NCBI GenBank assembly: GCA_035508495.1 | Contig: DATJMX010000002.1 | Span: 27,487 to 91,486, forward strand | Direction: 5' to 3' | DNA from: Candidatus Binataceae bacterium | GTDB taxonomy: Bacteria > Desulfobacterota > Binatia > Binatales > Binataceae | Length of the DNA stretch: 64,000 nucleotides | Part shown: one piece after another, positions 45,977-54,738 of the stretch | How positions within the stretch are numbered: the stretch's first letter is position 1 | Layout of the letters: each line of letters opens with the position of its first letter | The notes under the pieces: generated by a model | Told to the model about the DNA's origin: nothing | Seen by the model: only the letters and a program-made list of their open reading frames with translations | Databases searched by the model: none | Made by a program: the position numbers and the translations under genes

Positions 45977-47812
45977 TCAGGTTCGCGCCGAGCTGGCGCC
46001 CGGATTTGCGATTGAGAGTGCGGGCGCTGCTGTCGCATCACAGGCAACATCGTCCATGCGAATCGAGAAGCGATGCAGCGCGATGCCACGCGGCGTCGCG
46101 AAATCACGAATCGCCGCGAGACCATCCGCCGAGATCGAATCGCTGGCGAGCAAAATCCGATCGAACGGCGAGGTCTGATAAACCTCGGGCAGATCCGCAA
46201 TCTTGCCCAGCACCATGTGTCCCGGCACGCGATCCCTGTGTGTCGGCAGGTCTTCATCGAGGAACCCGACGACCCGGAAACCGCGCGGGCGATCCGATCC
46301 CAGGTATCCGAGCGCCGTTCCGCCGGCGCGGCCCGTGCCAACGACAAGCACGCGCTCGCCGGCCGCCAGCCGCAGCAGACCGTTGCGGATCAACTGGAAA
46401 GACGAGCGCGTTATCACGAGCAAGTTGAAAAGCAGGACCGCGAACAGCACCAGAATCGATCCCGAGATCATCACCGGCATCACCTTCGACAGGATGAGCA
46501 GGAAGATCGCGGCGAGAATCGCACCGTTCGCGAAACGCATTCCGTCCGACAGGCCCGTGTAGCGCCAGATTCCGCGGTAGATACCGGCGAGCGCGAACGC
46601 GCCGTAAGTCGCGAGCCACACCGCCGGCATGCTCCGCATAAGCTCGCGCGCCTGCCAATCCAGGATGTGAAAGTTGTAGCGCAGCATCGAGCCGAAGAAG
46701 AACGCCGCCGCGATCAGCGTCGAATCGAGGAACGCCTCGGCGATTCGGCGCTTGTAGCTGAAGCTCAGCAGGAAGCGCGCCGCACCCCGCACTCGGCTAT
46801 GCACCATCACCGGTGGCAGGATCTCGAAGGTAAGATCGATCATGAAGACCGCGAGCATCGCCACTGCAACCGCGATCAGCGGCAGCATCGTCACCAGGTA
46901 CACATGCGGCAGCAGCACCGCGACGAGTGCCATCACCGCGCCGAACAGGGCCACGCTCCAGCACACGGCGTCAGTCGCGCGATCCGAGAGGCCCAGCGCG
47001 ATCAGCCGATGATGCGAATGATCGACGCCGCGCCGTGAAATTGGATTTTGCGTCGCGAAACGGCTGACGCTGACGATGAGCGTGTCGAGCAGCGGCATCA
47101 GCATCACAAGGATCGGAAAAGCGTACTTGGTGACCCGCGAGTTGGTCGCGAGCGCGCCCCCTTGCAGCGCCATCGCGCCAAGCAACATCCCGACCGCGAG
47201 CGCCCCCGAATCGCCCATGAAAATTGACGCCGGCGGGAAATTAAACCACAGAAACCCGGCGAGCCCGCCCGCGACCGCCAGACCCTCGAGTGTGAGGGCG
47301 ATGTTGTGGTGCAGCAGCCCGGTCGCCGCCATCGCGAGTGCCGCGACGATCCCCGTGCCGCTCGACAGGCCGTCGATACCGTCGATCAGGTTGAAGGCGT
47401 TGCTGGTTCCGACGAGCCAGAAAATCTCGAGCGCAAGGTCGGCTGCGAACCACGGGGTGAAATGAAATCGCGGCAGCGCGAGCGCGACTCCTGCTGCCAC
47501 TACAATCTGACCGAGCAGCTTCTGATAGGGCCTCAGCTCGTGCGCGTCATCGACGACGCCAATCATCCAGAGCGCCGCGACACTCAGCCCGAGCCATCGC
47601 GGCAGTGCGCCGAACACGCCGAGCGAGAGCAGGATCGCGCCGACGATCGCCACGCCACCGAAAACTGCGACCCGCTCGTCGGGCGCCGCCATGCTGCGGC
47701 GCGCGGTGATGCTGTAGTGCAGACCGATCGCACGCGCCGGAGCGACCAGCGCCACGCTGAGCAGCAACGCCACCAGCGGCACTCCGAGGAGAGGCATGAC
47801 AAGGAGACTCAT
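45977..47812 (-). CDS. WecA/MraY-like polyprenyl sugar-phosphate transferase fused to FlaA1/CapD-type N-terminal half
   Basis: 611 residues. Residues about 1-330 are a polytopic glycosyl-1-phosphate transferase: GVVDDAHELRPYQKLLGQ (Mg-binding aspartates), NAFNLIDGIDGLSSGTG, FPPASIFMGDSGAL and DHSHHRLIALGLS, all signature loops of the WecA/TagO/MraY group, which starts glycan synthesis on undecaprenyl phosphate. Residues about 345-600 are four membrane helices followed by a nucleotide-binding domain (ERVLVVGTGRAGGTALGYL, FRVVGFLDED) like the N-terminal half of FlaA1/WbpM/CapD dehydratases. The catalytic SDR domain that should follow is missing. It probably is the priming enzyme of the locus. 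Confidence 0.85.
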   Translation of the reverse strand: MSLLVMPLLGVPLVALLLSVALVAPARAIGLHYSITARRSMAAPDERVAVFGGVAIVGAILLSLGVFGALPRWLGLSVAALWMIGVVDDAHELRPYQKLLGQIVVAAGVALALPRFHFTPWFAADLALEIFWLVGTSNAFNLIDGIDGLSSGTGIVAALAMAATGLLHHNIALTLEGLAVAGGLAGFLWFNFPPASIFMGDSGALAVGMLLGAMALQGGALATNSRVTKYAFPILVMLMPLLDTLIVSVSRFATQNPISRRGVDHSHHRLIALGLSDRATDAVCWSVALFGAVMALVAVLLPHVYLVTMLPLIAVAVAMLAVFMIDLTFEILPPVMVHSRVRGAARFLLSFSYKRRIAEAFLDSTLIAAAFFFGSMLRYNFHILDWQARELMRSMPAVWLATYGAFALAGIYRGIWRYTGLSDGMRFANGAILAAIFLLILSKVMPVMISGSILVLFAVLLFNLLVITRSSFQLIRNGLLRLAAGERVLVVGTGRAGGTALGYLGSDRPRGFRVVGFLDEDLPTHRDRVPGHMVLGKIADLPEVYQTSPFDRILLASDSISADGLAAIRDFATPRGIALHRFSIRMDDVACDATAAPALSIANPGASSART

Positions 47813-47850
47813 GGGTGGGAACAGGCGCGGGTTGGGCGCCCGCGCTTCTG

Positions 47851-49056
47851 CTAGGCGGGGCCCACGGCGACGCGCGTCAACATCGCATCGAACTCGCGAG
47901 TAACCTTGTGGCGATCGAAGCGATCCACGGCGACACGTCGGGCGCGCGCGCCCATCTGGCGCAGGATTTCGGGCCGATCGATCGCGTCACCGATTGCGCT
48001 CGCCAGAGCGCGCGCGTCGCCAGGGCGAATCACGAAGCCCACGGCTTCTTCGCGGGCGATTCGAGCGACCTCGGCCGTTTCATCCATCATCGCAACGAAG
48101 GGCCGGCCGGCGGCGAGGATCGCGTAGATCTTGCTGGGCACGAGACATCCGGCGGTGCCGGGCGCGAGCGGGATCAGGTGGAGGTCGGCGGCGCCGAGCG
48201 ATTCGGCGAGCTTGTCCTTCGGTTGATACGGCATAAACATGATGTTGACCAAGGCGCGCGCCGCGGCATGCTGCATCAGCGCTTTCTTGTTCGCACCCTC
48301 GCCGATCAGGGCGAACACGATTCGCTGATCGTCGCGGAGAATCTCGGCCGCTTGGAGCACCGTGTCGAGTTGCTGCGAGAGCCCGAGATTGCCCGAATAC
48401 ATCACGACGAACTTGTCGCCGAACTGGGCGCGGAAGGGATTGCTCGCCAGGGGACGGATTCGCTCGCAGTCGACCCAGTCCGGGACCACGACCGTGCGAT
48501 CTTCGGGCACGCCCTTGGCGAGCACTCGCGCGCGCATATCATGGCCGATGACGACGACGCGGTCGGCGCGATCGAAAGCCAGGCGATTGCCGCGTTCGAG
48601 CAGACTCAGCAGGAGCGGATTCTTTACTCCGCCGATGGCGTGCGCGATGTCCGGGTAGAGATCGCGAACGTTGTACACGAGCCGGCATTGCCAGCGCCGC
48701 TTGAGGATCGCGCCCAGCGCTCCCAGCAGCGGCGGATCGGTTTCCGCGACAATGATGTCAGGGCGCTCGAGTCGCATCGCGGCAATCGTCGCGAGCGCAA
48801 AATAGGTCGCGAGGTTGGTGAGCCTGAGCGGCAGGCGCTGCTTGGGCAGGCGCGTGCCCCAGGTTCTGATGATGGTGACGCGGCCCATCCTTTCCCGCGT
48901 CCATAAGCGGCGCGCGCGCTCGCCGACGTGATACGACGGCCCGGCGATAAACGTGATCTCGTGGGCCAGAGACAGGTCCTCGCACAACTCGGTCAGGAAT
49001 TGACCGGTCGCCTCGATATCAGGCCAGAACGAGCGATTCAGAAATAGTAGTCGCGT
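47851..49056 (-). CDS. GT4-family glycosyltransferase with apparent ACG start
   Basis: 401 residues if started at the ACG at 49056-49054. The natural N-terminus of this family (WcaI-like: MRxLFLNxxFxPDxxATG) is present as RLLFLNRSFWPDIEATGQFL, but no ATG, GTG or TTG stands in front of it; the codon at the Met position is ACG, six bases after GGGGA, and an in-frame TAA lies a few codons upstream. The first standard codon is TTG 48987, which would cut off strand 1. Other features are typical: NVRDLYPDIAHAIGG, GHDMRARVLAKGVPEDRTVVVPDWVD, VVMYSGNLGLSQQLD and the sugar-donor loop PSKIYAILAAGRPFVAMMD. Acceptor unknown. Confidence 0.8.
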   Translation of the reverse strand, partial: TRLLFLNRSFWPDIEATGQFLTELCEDLSLAHEITFIAGPSYHVGERARRLWTRERMGRVTIIRTWGTRLPKQRLPLRLTNLATYFALATIAAMRLERPDIIVAETDPPLLGALGAILKRRWQCRLVYNVRDLYPDIAHAIGGVKNPLLLSLLERGNRLAFDRADRVVVIGHDMRARVLAKGVPEDRTVVVPDWVDCERIRPLASNPFRAQFGDKFVVMYSGNLGLSQQLDTVLQAAEILRDDQRIVFALIGEGANKKALMQHAAARALVNIMFMPYQPKDKLAESLGAADLHLIPLAPGTAGCLVPSKIYAILAAGRPFVAMMDETAEVARIAREEAVGFVIRPGDARALASAIGDAIDRPEILRQMGARARRVAVDRFDRHKVTREFDAMLTRVAVGPA

Positions 49057-49110
49057 AAAAATTCCCCGGAGCGCGGCTCCTTAGCGATTCACAATCACGG
49101 CGATGCCGTC

Positions 49111-50871
49111 TCAGGCGTGCGGCCGATGCTCCTCAGTCCCGGCGCGCCGCACCGTGTAATTACCCATCACCAGCAGATCCATCCTGGTCCGCAGAAAGCA
49201 ATCCAGCGCCTCCTCCGGCTTGCACACTACCGGTTCATTCTCATTAAACGAAGTGTTAAGGAGAATCGGAACGCCGGTTTGGCGGCCGAACTCGCCGATC
49301 AGCGCATGATAGAGCGGGTTCTGCTCACGGTTCACGGTCTGCAGACGCCCGGTGCCGTCGACATGCGTCGTCGCCGGTATGATGGATCGTTTCTCGGCAC
49401 GGACGTCGTAGGCCATCAGCATAAAGGGCGATGGATAGGACTGAGTAAAGTACTCGGCGGTTGCCTCCTCGACAATCGAGGGCGCGAACGGCCGGAACAT
49501 CTCGCGGCGCTTGATCTTGGCATTGAGAATGTCGCGCATCTCCGCGCGCCGCGGGTCGGCGAGGATGCTGCGGTTACCAAGCGCGCGCGGACCCCATTCC
49601 ATCCTTCCCTGGAACCAGCCGATCACTTTGCCATCGGCGATCGCCGCGGCCGTGGTGCGGCACAGCTCCTGTTCGTTATCAACGTGGCGAACTTCGCAGC
49701 GCTCGCGCGAGATTTCGCTGGCGCGCGCCTCGAGCAGCACGGCGATCTGCGCGTCGTTAAATTCGGGGCCCCAGTAAGAATCATTCATCACGAAGTCGCG
49801 CCGCGCGCCGTTCTTGTGCGCTTGATACATCGCGGCGCCGATCGCGAGGCCCGCATCGCCGGCCGCCGACTGAATATAGATATCGTCGAAGCCGGTTTGC
49901 TCGAGGATTTTGCCATTGACGACGCAGTTAAAGGCGACGCCGCCGGCGAGACAAAGCTTGCGCATCCCGGTGGCGCGCCGAAGCGTGCGCAGACGATCAA
50001 GCACGACCTCTTCGAGCCGGCGCTGAATCGACGACGCGATCGCCATGTGCTTCTTTTCAACCGGCGCGGCAGGATCGCGCGGCGCCCCGAGCCACTCGAC
50101 GAGATAATCCGAGAAGAGCCGCCCCACTCTCGGCTCGCCCTCGTCCCAGGTCATAGCCGCTTCGCCCTGTGGATGCGTGAAATACTCGGGTGCGAGCCGG
50201 AAATCCATGGTATCAGAATCGGCGATCACCACGCGGCGAAATTCGTCGAGCAGCTCGGGCTCGCCGTACGATGCAAGTCCCATCACCTTGTACTCGTCGC
50301 CGTACTTGGGAAAGCCGAGATACTGGGTGAGCGCGGTGTAGAAGAGCCCGAGCGAATGCGGAAAGGTGATCGCGCCCATCGGCGTGATCGTGCTGCCGCG
50401 CCCGACGCCCCACATCGCGCTCGCGAAATCGCCGAGCCCGTCGATCGAGTAAACCGCGGCTTCATCGAACGGCGAGACCAGGAAGGCGCTGGCGAGATGA
50501 CCCATGTGATGTTCGACACGAGCGACAGTGGGCTCGGAGTCGAGTTCGAGCACCCGCGCCACCTCGGCGCCGATCGAGGAGAAGCGGCCGCGAACGCTCA
50601 GACGCTCGCGCGCCAGGGCCGGCATCCTGAGCGCACGCCACGCCTTGGCGAGGATGCGCGCCCACGGATCGCGCGCCACCGCGATCATGTCGATATCGCG
50701 CGGCGTAGCTCCCGACGCGGCCAGCACGGAGCGCAACGCCGCGGCGGGAAAGCCGGCGGAGTGCTTGATCCGGCTGAACCGCTCCTCTTCCACGGCAGCG
50801 ACGAGTTGGCCGTCAACGATCGCGGCCGCGCTGGCGTCGCCGTGGTAGGCGTTTATGCCGATGATCAGCAT
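49111..50871 (-). CDS. NodU/CmcH-type O-carbamoyltransferase
   Basis: 586 residues, ATG 50871. Starts LIIGINAYHGDASAAAIVDGQLVAAVEEERFSRIKH, the standard N-terminus of the family, with the HMGHLASAF metal-site histidines, YSIDGLGDFAS, the nucleotide-binding LCLAGGVAFNCVVNGKI and the C-terminal GRMEWGPRALGNRSILADPR plus LLNTSFNENEPVVCKPEEAL. The enzyme makes carbamoyl-adenylate from carbamoyl phosphate and ATP and transfers the carbamoyl group to a hydroxyl, as in Nod factor and cephalosporin tailoring. In this locus it most likely decorates a sugar of the polysaccharide. Four bases of intergenic space separate it from the GT4 gene downstream in transcription. Confidence 0.93.
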   Translation of the reverse strand: MLIIGINAYHGDASAAAIVDGQLVAAVEEERFSRIKHSAGFPAAALRSVLAASGATPRDIDMIAVARDPWARILAKAWRALRMPALARERLSVRGRFSSIGAEVARVLELDSEPTVARVEHHMGHLASAFLVSPFDEAAVYSIDGLGDFASAMWGVGRGSTITPMGAITFPHSLGLFYTALTQYLGFPKYGDEYKVMGLASYGEPELLDEFRRVVIADSDTMDFRLAPEYFTHPQGEAAMTWDEGEPRVGRLFSDYLVEWLGAPRDPAAPVEKKHMAIASSIQRRLEEVVLDRLRTLRRATGMRKLCLAGGVAFNCVVNGKILEQTGFDDIYIQSAAGDAGLAIGAAMYQAHKNGARRDFVMNDSYWGPEFNDAQIAVLLEARASEISRERCEVRHVDNEQELCRTTAAAIADGKVIGWFQGRMEWGPRALGNRSILADPRRAEMRDILNAKIKRREMFRPFAPSIVEEATAEYFTQSYPSPFMLMAYDVRAEKRSIIPATTHVDGTGRLQTVNREQNPLYHALIGEFGRQTGVPILLNTSFNENEPVVCKPEEALDCFLRTRMDLLVMGNYTVRRAGTEEHRPHA

Positions 50872-50876
50872 GGCGC

Positions 50877-52049
50877 TCAGTCCGCGACTGCCAGTGTAAC
50901 GCCCGGGCTTCGAGTAATCATCCTGTTATAAAGATCGAACAAGTCGTCGGTCACACGCTGCCAGGAATATCGCTCGCTCATCCAGCGCCTGCCGTTCTCG
51001 CCCATCTCCTCCAGCGGCATCGACGCGATGCGCTCGATTGCGCCGGCGAGCGATTGCGGATCGTTGGCAACCCAAAGGCCGCACGCGCGAGTCGCGAGCT
51101 CCTGCCACGGCGTGCCGCGGCTGGCGATGACCGGAAGGCCGTGGGCGAGCGCCTCGGCGACGACGATCCCAAAGTTCTCGGTATGCGACGGCAGCACAAT
51201 CACATCGGAGCGCGCAAAGAAATCAGACTTGGCAGCGCCGCGTATCTCACCGGCGAGAGTAACCTGATTCGCGATGCCAAGCGCATTAATTTTCTGCCGC
51301 AGGAATTCCTCGTATGCGGGCTCGCCGGTCCCCGCGATCCGCAGTTCGAAAGGAACGCGCGCACGATCGCGGATCAGGCCGCAGGCCGCGATGAGATTGT
51401 CGATAGCCTTGATCTCGTTGAGCCGCCCCATATAGCCGAGACGCAACTGCGCAGCGCGCGCCCGGGCAGGGATCGAGGCAGGAATCTCGACACCGTTCGG
51501 AATGATTGCCGCGGTGGCGCCCGGGAAACGCGACTGAGATTGCCGGGCCTCGTCCGCCGAAGTTACGTGGATCACAAGGTTCGCGGGAGCGGCGGCTTTG
51601 CAGGCGCTCTCCCAGATCGCCTTGAAGCTGCGCCGCCTGGTGCCGCTCCATCGTTGCAGCGCGCCGTGCGGCATCCACACCAGGGGACGCCCTGCGAGTC
51701 GCGCGGCCAGCATCGTTGGAAGGGTCGGAAACGAATACGCGGCGTGCAGATGGATCACGTCGGCCCACCTGGCTTCGCTTGCCAACCTGCGCAGCATCCC
51801 GGGTGAGACCGATTGCCTGGCGACACGATGACAACAGGTTACTTCGAAGTTGCCGGCGCGAGCGATCGAGATCATCTCGTCGCGTGAGAGCGATTGCGGC
51901 CCATCAGCGTCGGTCGTAAGCACCCGCACCGCGGCGCCCGCCGCGGCGGCATGGCGGCTGAGTTGATAGGCAGTCTCCACAATTCCGCCGTACCTGGTCG
52001 AGGGATGAAACCAGGGTGTGACCTGCAATATCTTGAGCCGGGCGTTCAT
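50877..52049 (-). CDS. GT4-family glycosyltransferase
   Basis: 390 residues from ATG 52049 (NARLKILQVTPWFHPSTRYGG). Two Rossmann domains of the GT-B fold: donor-side loop NFGIVVAEALAHGLPVIASRG with the conserved Glu-x7-Glu pattern, RLGYMGRLNEIKAIDNLI at the start of domain 2, and the acceptor-side motif HLHAAYSFPTLPTM. Cytoplasmic face of the inner membrane. It sits between the Wzy-like polymerase and NodU-type genes. Donor sugar unknown. The ten-base gap to the polymerase gene suggests one transcript. Confidence 0.92.
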   Translation of the reverse strand: MNARLKILQVTPWFHPSTRYGGIVETAYQLSRHAAAAGAAVRVLTTDADGPQSLSRDEMISIARAGNFEVTCCHRVARQSVSPGMLRRLASEARWADVIHLHAAYSFPTLPTMLAARLAGRPLVWMPHGALQRWSGTRRRSFKAIWESACKAAAPANLVIHVTSADEARQSQSRFPGATAAIIPNGVEIPASIPARARAAQLRLGYMGRLNEIKAIDNLIAACGLIRDRARVPFELRIAGTGEPAYEEFLRQKINALGIANQVTLAGEIRGAAKSDFFARSDVIVLPSHTENFGIVVAEALAHGLPVIASRGTPWQELATRACGLWVANDPQSLAGAIERIASMPLEEMGENGRRWMSERYSWQRVTDDLFDLYNRMITRSPGVTLAVAD

Positions 52050-52059
52050 CGGCACGCGG

Positions 52060-53580
52060 CTACGCAGATCGCTCGCTGGGCATAAACGCGCGCGCGTCGA
52101 TCTCGAGAACTTCGACCGCAAGGTGGAAGATCGCCATTGCGAGCATGTCGAATGGGATTCCGCCCAATACCATCGAGGCGGCCGACCCGATATCGAAAAT
52201 TCGCGACGTGACGTAAACCGCGCCGATCATCGCGCCCAGGCCCATTCGCGGATGCACGTAGATCGCAATGATCATCCGGTACAAAAGCCCGATCAGAAAC
52301 ATTCCAACGATCACTCCGGGAACGCCGAAATTCGCATAGCACTCGACCAACTGGGGGAGATTCACCGACGTGTTGGTATTCGAGTTCGAGATCAGGCCGT
52401 AGCGATGTCCAAAGGTCTGCCCGCTAATCTCCTCGGGCTTGTCGGGCATGATGAGCCGGGGAATCAGCTTGGTGAGCAGGGGAGCGTACGATTCGCCCTC
52501 CCAATAGGGAACGCGACCGGGAGTGTTATGGATGACGGAAGCGAAAATCGTGAACTGCGCGAGGCGGTTCGAGCAGGCCTCGATGAACACCGGCGCCGGA
52601 ACGATGCCTCCGACCGTCGCACGATAGAGCAAGTCACCGAGACCCCCGATTTTTTCGACTAATGACGCATCTGCGAGAGGGCCGCCCTTGCCGGTCATGA
52701 TGCGGTAGGGAATCTCGATCGGGCGAAGCACAAAGACCACCGCGATACCCAGGGCGAAGATCGTCCATGGAATCCTGCGCCGAACGGTCGCGTAGATGAC
52801 GAGAATCATGATTCCGATGCCCATCGCGGACGCCAGCGCGGCGCCGCCGAGGCCCGCGAAAAACCGCGTCGGAACGAACACGCCCCAAATCAGGATTGAC
52901 GTGACACGGTCGAGGTTTCCGGTCAGTTGCAGCGCGACCAGTGCGCAGATTCCGATCAGGGAGAAATCGCCGACGTAGCTCAGGATCAGAGCCAACTGCT
53001 CGGGTACATGATTCTCGGCGTGAGACGCTGAAGTCACCAGCCCCAGCAATGTCAGCGCCAGGCTCACGAACTTGACCGCGCGTGGATCGCGCCAGCGAAG
53101 GTTTATGCGCGGCAGGATATCGGAGACGGCGCGGCCGACGATTCCGTAGTATCCGGCATACAGGCACATCAATCCGAGCAACGAGTAAGCAAGCGCTAAC
53201 GTTACGTCATGGGGCGTTTCGGGATCTCTGAATACTTCGGTCGAGAACCTGCGCAGCAGGAAAACCGGAACGGCATAAGTGAACGCGAAAAACACCATGA
53301 CGAATGGCAGAAACGGGATCGCGCGATCGGTCCGATTCATCCACAGCAAGGTCGGCGCGAAGCAGGCCAGAATAATCGCCGAGGCCAGCAATCGCTCCAT
53401 GAAGGTCGGAGACGCAGGCGCGTAGAAATTCAACGCGGTGATCAACGCCGCGGCAATGACAACGAGCTTTGCCCCCGCACCGAGGGTGAAGCGGCGCGCG
53501 CCCTCGCCGCACGCGAGGCCGTACCAGTCGATCGCCAGCAGACTTTCCGATTGATTTGCGATTTTTGGAGCTGCGCTCAC
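52060..53580 (-). CDS. Polysaccharide polymerase (Wzy-like) membrane protein
   Basis: 506 residues from GTG 53580, which overlaps the stop of the CgeB-type gene by four bases (GTGA); a longer opening would be antisense-like sequence of that gene. About twelve membrane helices. A large periplasmic loop around residues 330-400 contains YWEGESYAPLLTKLIPRLIMPDKPEEISG and GQTFGHRYGLIS, as in O-antigen polymerase/EpsG-like proteins. Such enzymes join lipid-linked repeat units at the periplasmic side. Gene order among glycosyltransferases and a Wzz gene supports the role. Sequence similarity in Wzy families is always weak, so the name rests partly on context. Confidence 0.8.
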   Translation of the reverse strand: MSAAPKIANQSESLLAIDWYGLACGEGARRFTLGAGAKLVVIAAALITALNFYAPASPTFMERLLASAIILACFAPTLLWMNRTDRAIPFLPFVMVFFAFTYAVPVFLLRRFSTEVFRDPETPHDVTLALAYSLLGLMCLYAGYYGIVGRAVSDILPRINLRWRDPRAVKFVSLALTLLGLVTSASHAENHVPEQLALILSYVGDFSLIGICALVALQLTGNLDRVTSILIWGVFVPTRFFAGLGGAALASAMGIGIMILVIYATVRRRIPWTIFALGIAVVFVLRPIEIPYRIMTGKGGPLADASLVEKIGGLGDLLYRATVGGIVPAPVFIEACSNRLAQFTIFASVIHNTPGRVPYWEGESYAPLLTKLIPRLIMPDKPEEISGQTFGHRYGLISNSNTNTSVNLPQLVECYANFGVPGVIVGMFLIGLLYRMIIAIYVHPRMGLGAMIGAVYVTSRIFDIGSAASMVLGGIPFDMLAMAIFHLAVEVLEIDARAFMPSERSA

Positions 53581-54662
53581 GATGGCTGATCCGGCGATGC
53601 GCCCGCCTCGAGATGGTGCTTGTCCGCGCGCAGGCGAAGAGCCTGAGCGAGAATCTGGTCGAGGCGGTCGGCGTACGAGTGATGCCCCTGCACGACCTTG
53701 TCGTGACCGGCGGCGGCGATCTGCCGGCGCTGTTCGTCCCTGCCCAGCCATTCGCGGATCCTGGCGACCATGTCGTCGGCGGTGTCGAAAAACACCGCCT
53801 CGCGGTTCTCCTCGAACAGTTGCTCATGAGTCGCGGTGCGCTCGGCGAGCATGAAACCGCCGCAGGCCGGCACCTCGAACGTGCGCATCACGTGATCGTC
53901 GCGATTGGCCCGGCGCACGAGGTTGAGCACGATTTTCGCCCCGCTGATGGCCTTGCGATAATCGGCGCCAGAAACGAGGCCGCGCCAACGCGGCTTCAGC
54001 GCAGGATAGCGATCGAAGTATCCGCCGTGTAAGTGAATCCGAAGCTGGGGAAGCTCGCGGACCAAGCGCTCGAAGTAAGGCGCGCGATCCGGGTCGCATC
54101 CGCCGATAAACACCACGTCAGATTCGAATCGCGCCCGCTCCTCGGCATTGGCGAGAGGCTCGGGAAAATGAACCTCCGGTTTATAGCCAAACATGATGTA
54201 GGCCGTGTGCGGACACCCGGCGCGTTCAACGTCGGCAATCATGGCGCGCCGGGCGCAGAGGTAGAGATCGAAGAGCGGTATCGATTCGGTCAGGTCGCGT
54301 GAACCGCTCGCAGGGTTGAAGGGATCGTCGGCAGCATAGTTGACGAGCGTCGCACCGGCGGCCTTGAGTGCGCGCAGAGTCGCGGGCGTGAAGAATGCGC
54401 CCTTTGCGATCAACGCGATTTCGGGACGCAACCGCTCGGCCATTTCGAGCAGAGCACGATTGATCTCGCCATAGCCGCGCAGTGGGCGGCCCACGATACG
54501 GCGCGCAATCCGGCCGGCGATCGTTGCGTTGGCCGGCAGGTACCTGGCTTCGTCGAGGAACCCGAGCTCGATGCTTCCCGTCGCGGCGCGGGCGCTCAGC
54601 GCTTCGAGAAAGTGCGCGCTCGAGGGCAGGTATTCGGTGGTCTCGGTGTAGAGAATTCGCAT
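53577..54662 (-). CDS. CgeB-like glycosyltransferase
   Basis: 361 residues from ATG 54662 (MRILYTETTEYLPSSAHFLE). GT-B fold of the CgeB/DUF3880 group: ALIAKGAFFTPATLRALKAAGATLVNYAADDPFNP in the N-terminal half, DVVFIGGCDPDRAPYFERLV, then KIVLNLVRRANRDDHVMRTFEVPACGGFMLAERT in the donor-binding half. This group is often found in spore or surface polysaccharide loci. A plus-strand glycosyltransferase gene begins 76 bp away (54739), and the Wzy-like gene overlaps its end, so this gene probably starts a sub-operon with its own promoter in the 54663-54738 gap. Confidence 0.87.
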   Translation of the reverse strand: MRILYTETTEYLPSSAHFLEALSARAATGSIELGFLDEARYLPANATIAGRIARRIVGRPLRGYGEINRALLEMAERLRPEIALIAKGAFFTPATLRALKAAGATLVNYAADDPFNPASGSRDLTESIPLFDLYLCARRAMIADVERAGCPHTAYIMFGYKPEVHFPEPLANAEERARFESDVVFIGGCDPDRAPYFERLVRELPQLRIHLHGGYFDRYPALKPRWRGLVSGADYRKAISGAKIVLNLVRRANRDDHVMRTFEVPACGGFMLAERTATHEQLFEENREAVFFDTADDMVARIREWLGRDEQRRQIAAAGHDKVVQGHHSYADRLDQILAQALRLRADKHHLEAGASPDQPS

Positions 54663-54738
54663 CTCAGGCGGCGCGGCGTGCGCGCATTCTGTTATCGCGC
54701 GCCGCGATGTTAAAGTTGGCGCTTCCTGGTGCTCGGCA

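Noticed and set aside
49117..50931. A long open frame on the plus strand opposite the carbamoyltransferase gene
   Set aside because: It is antisense to a clear NodU-type gene, is rich in Arg/His/Asp and has no motif. GC-rich codon bias opens such frames.
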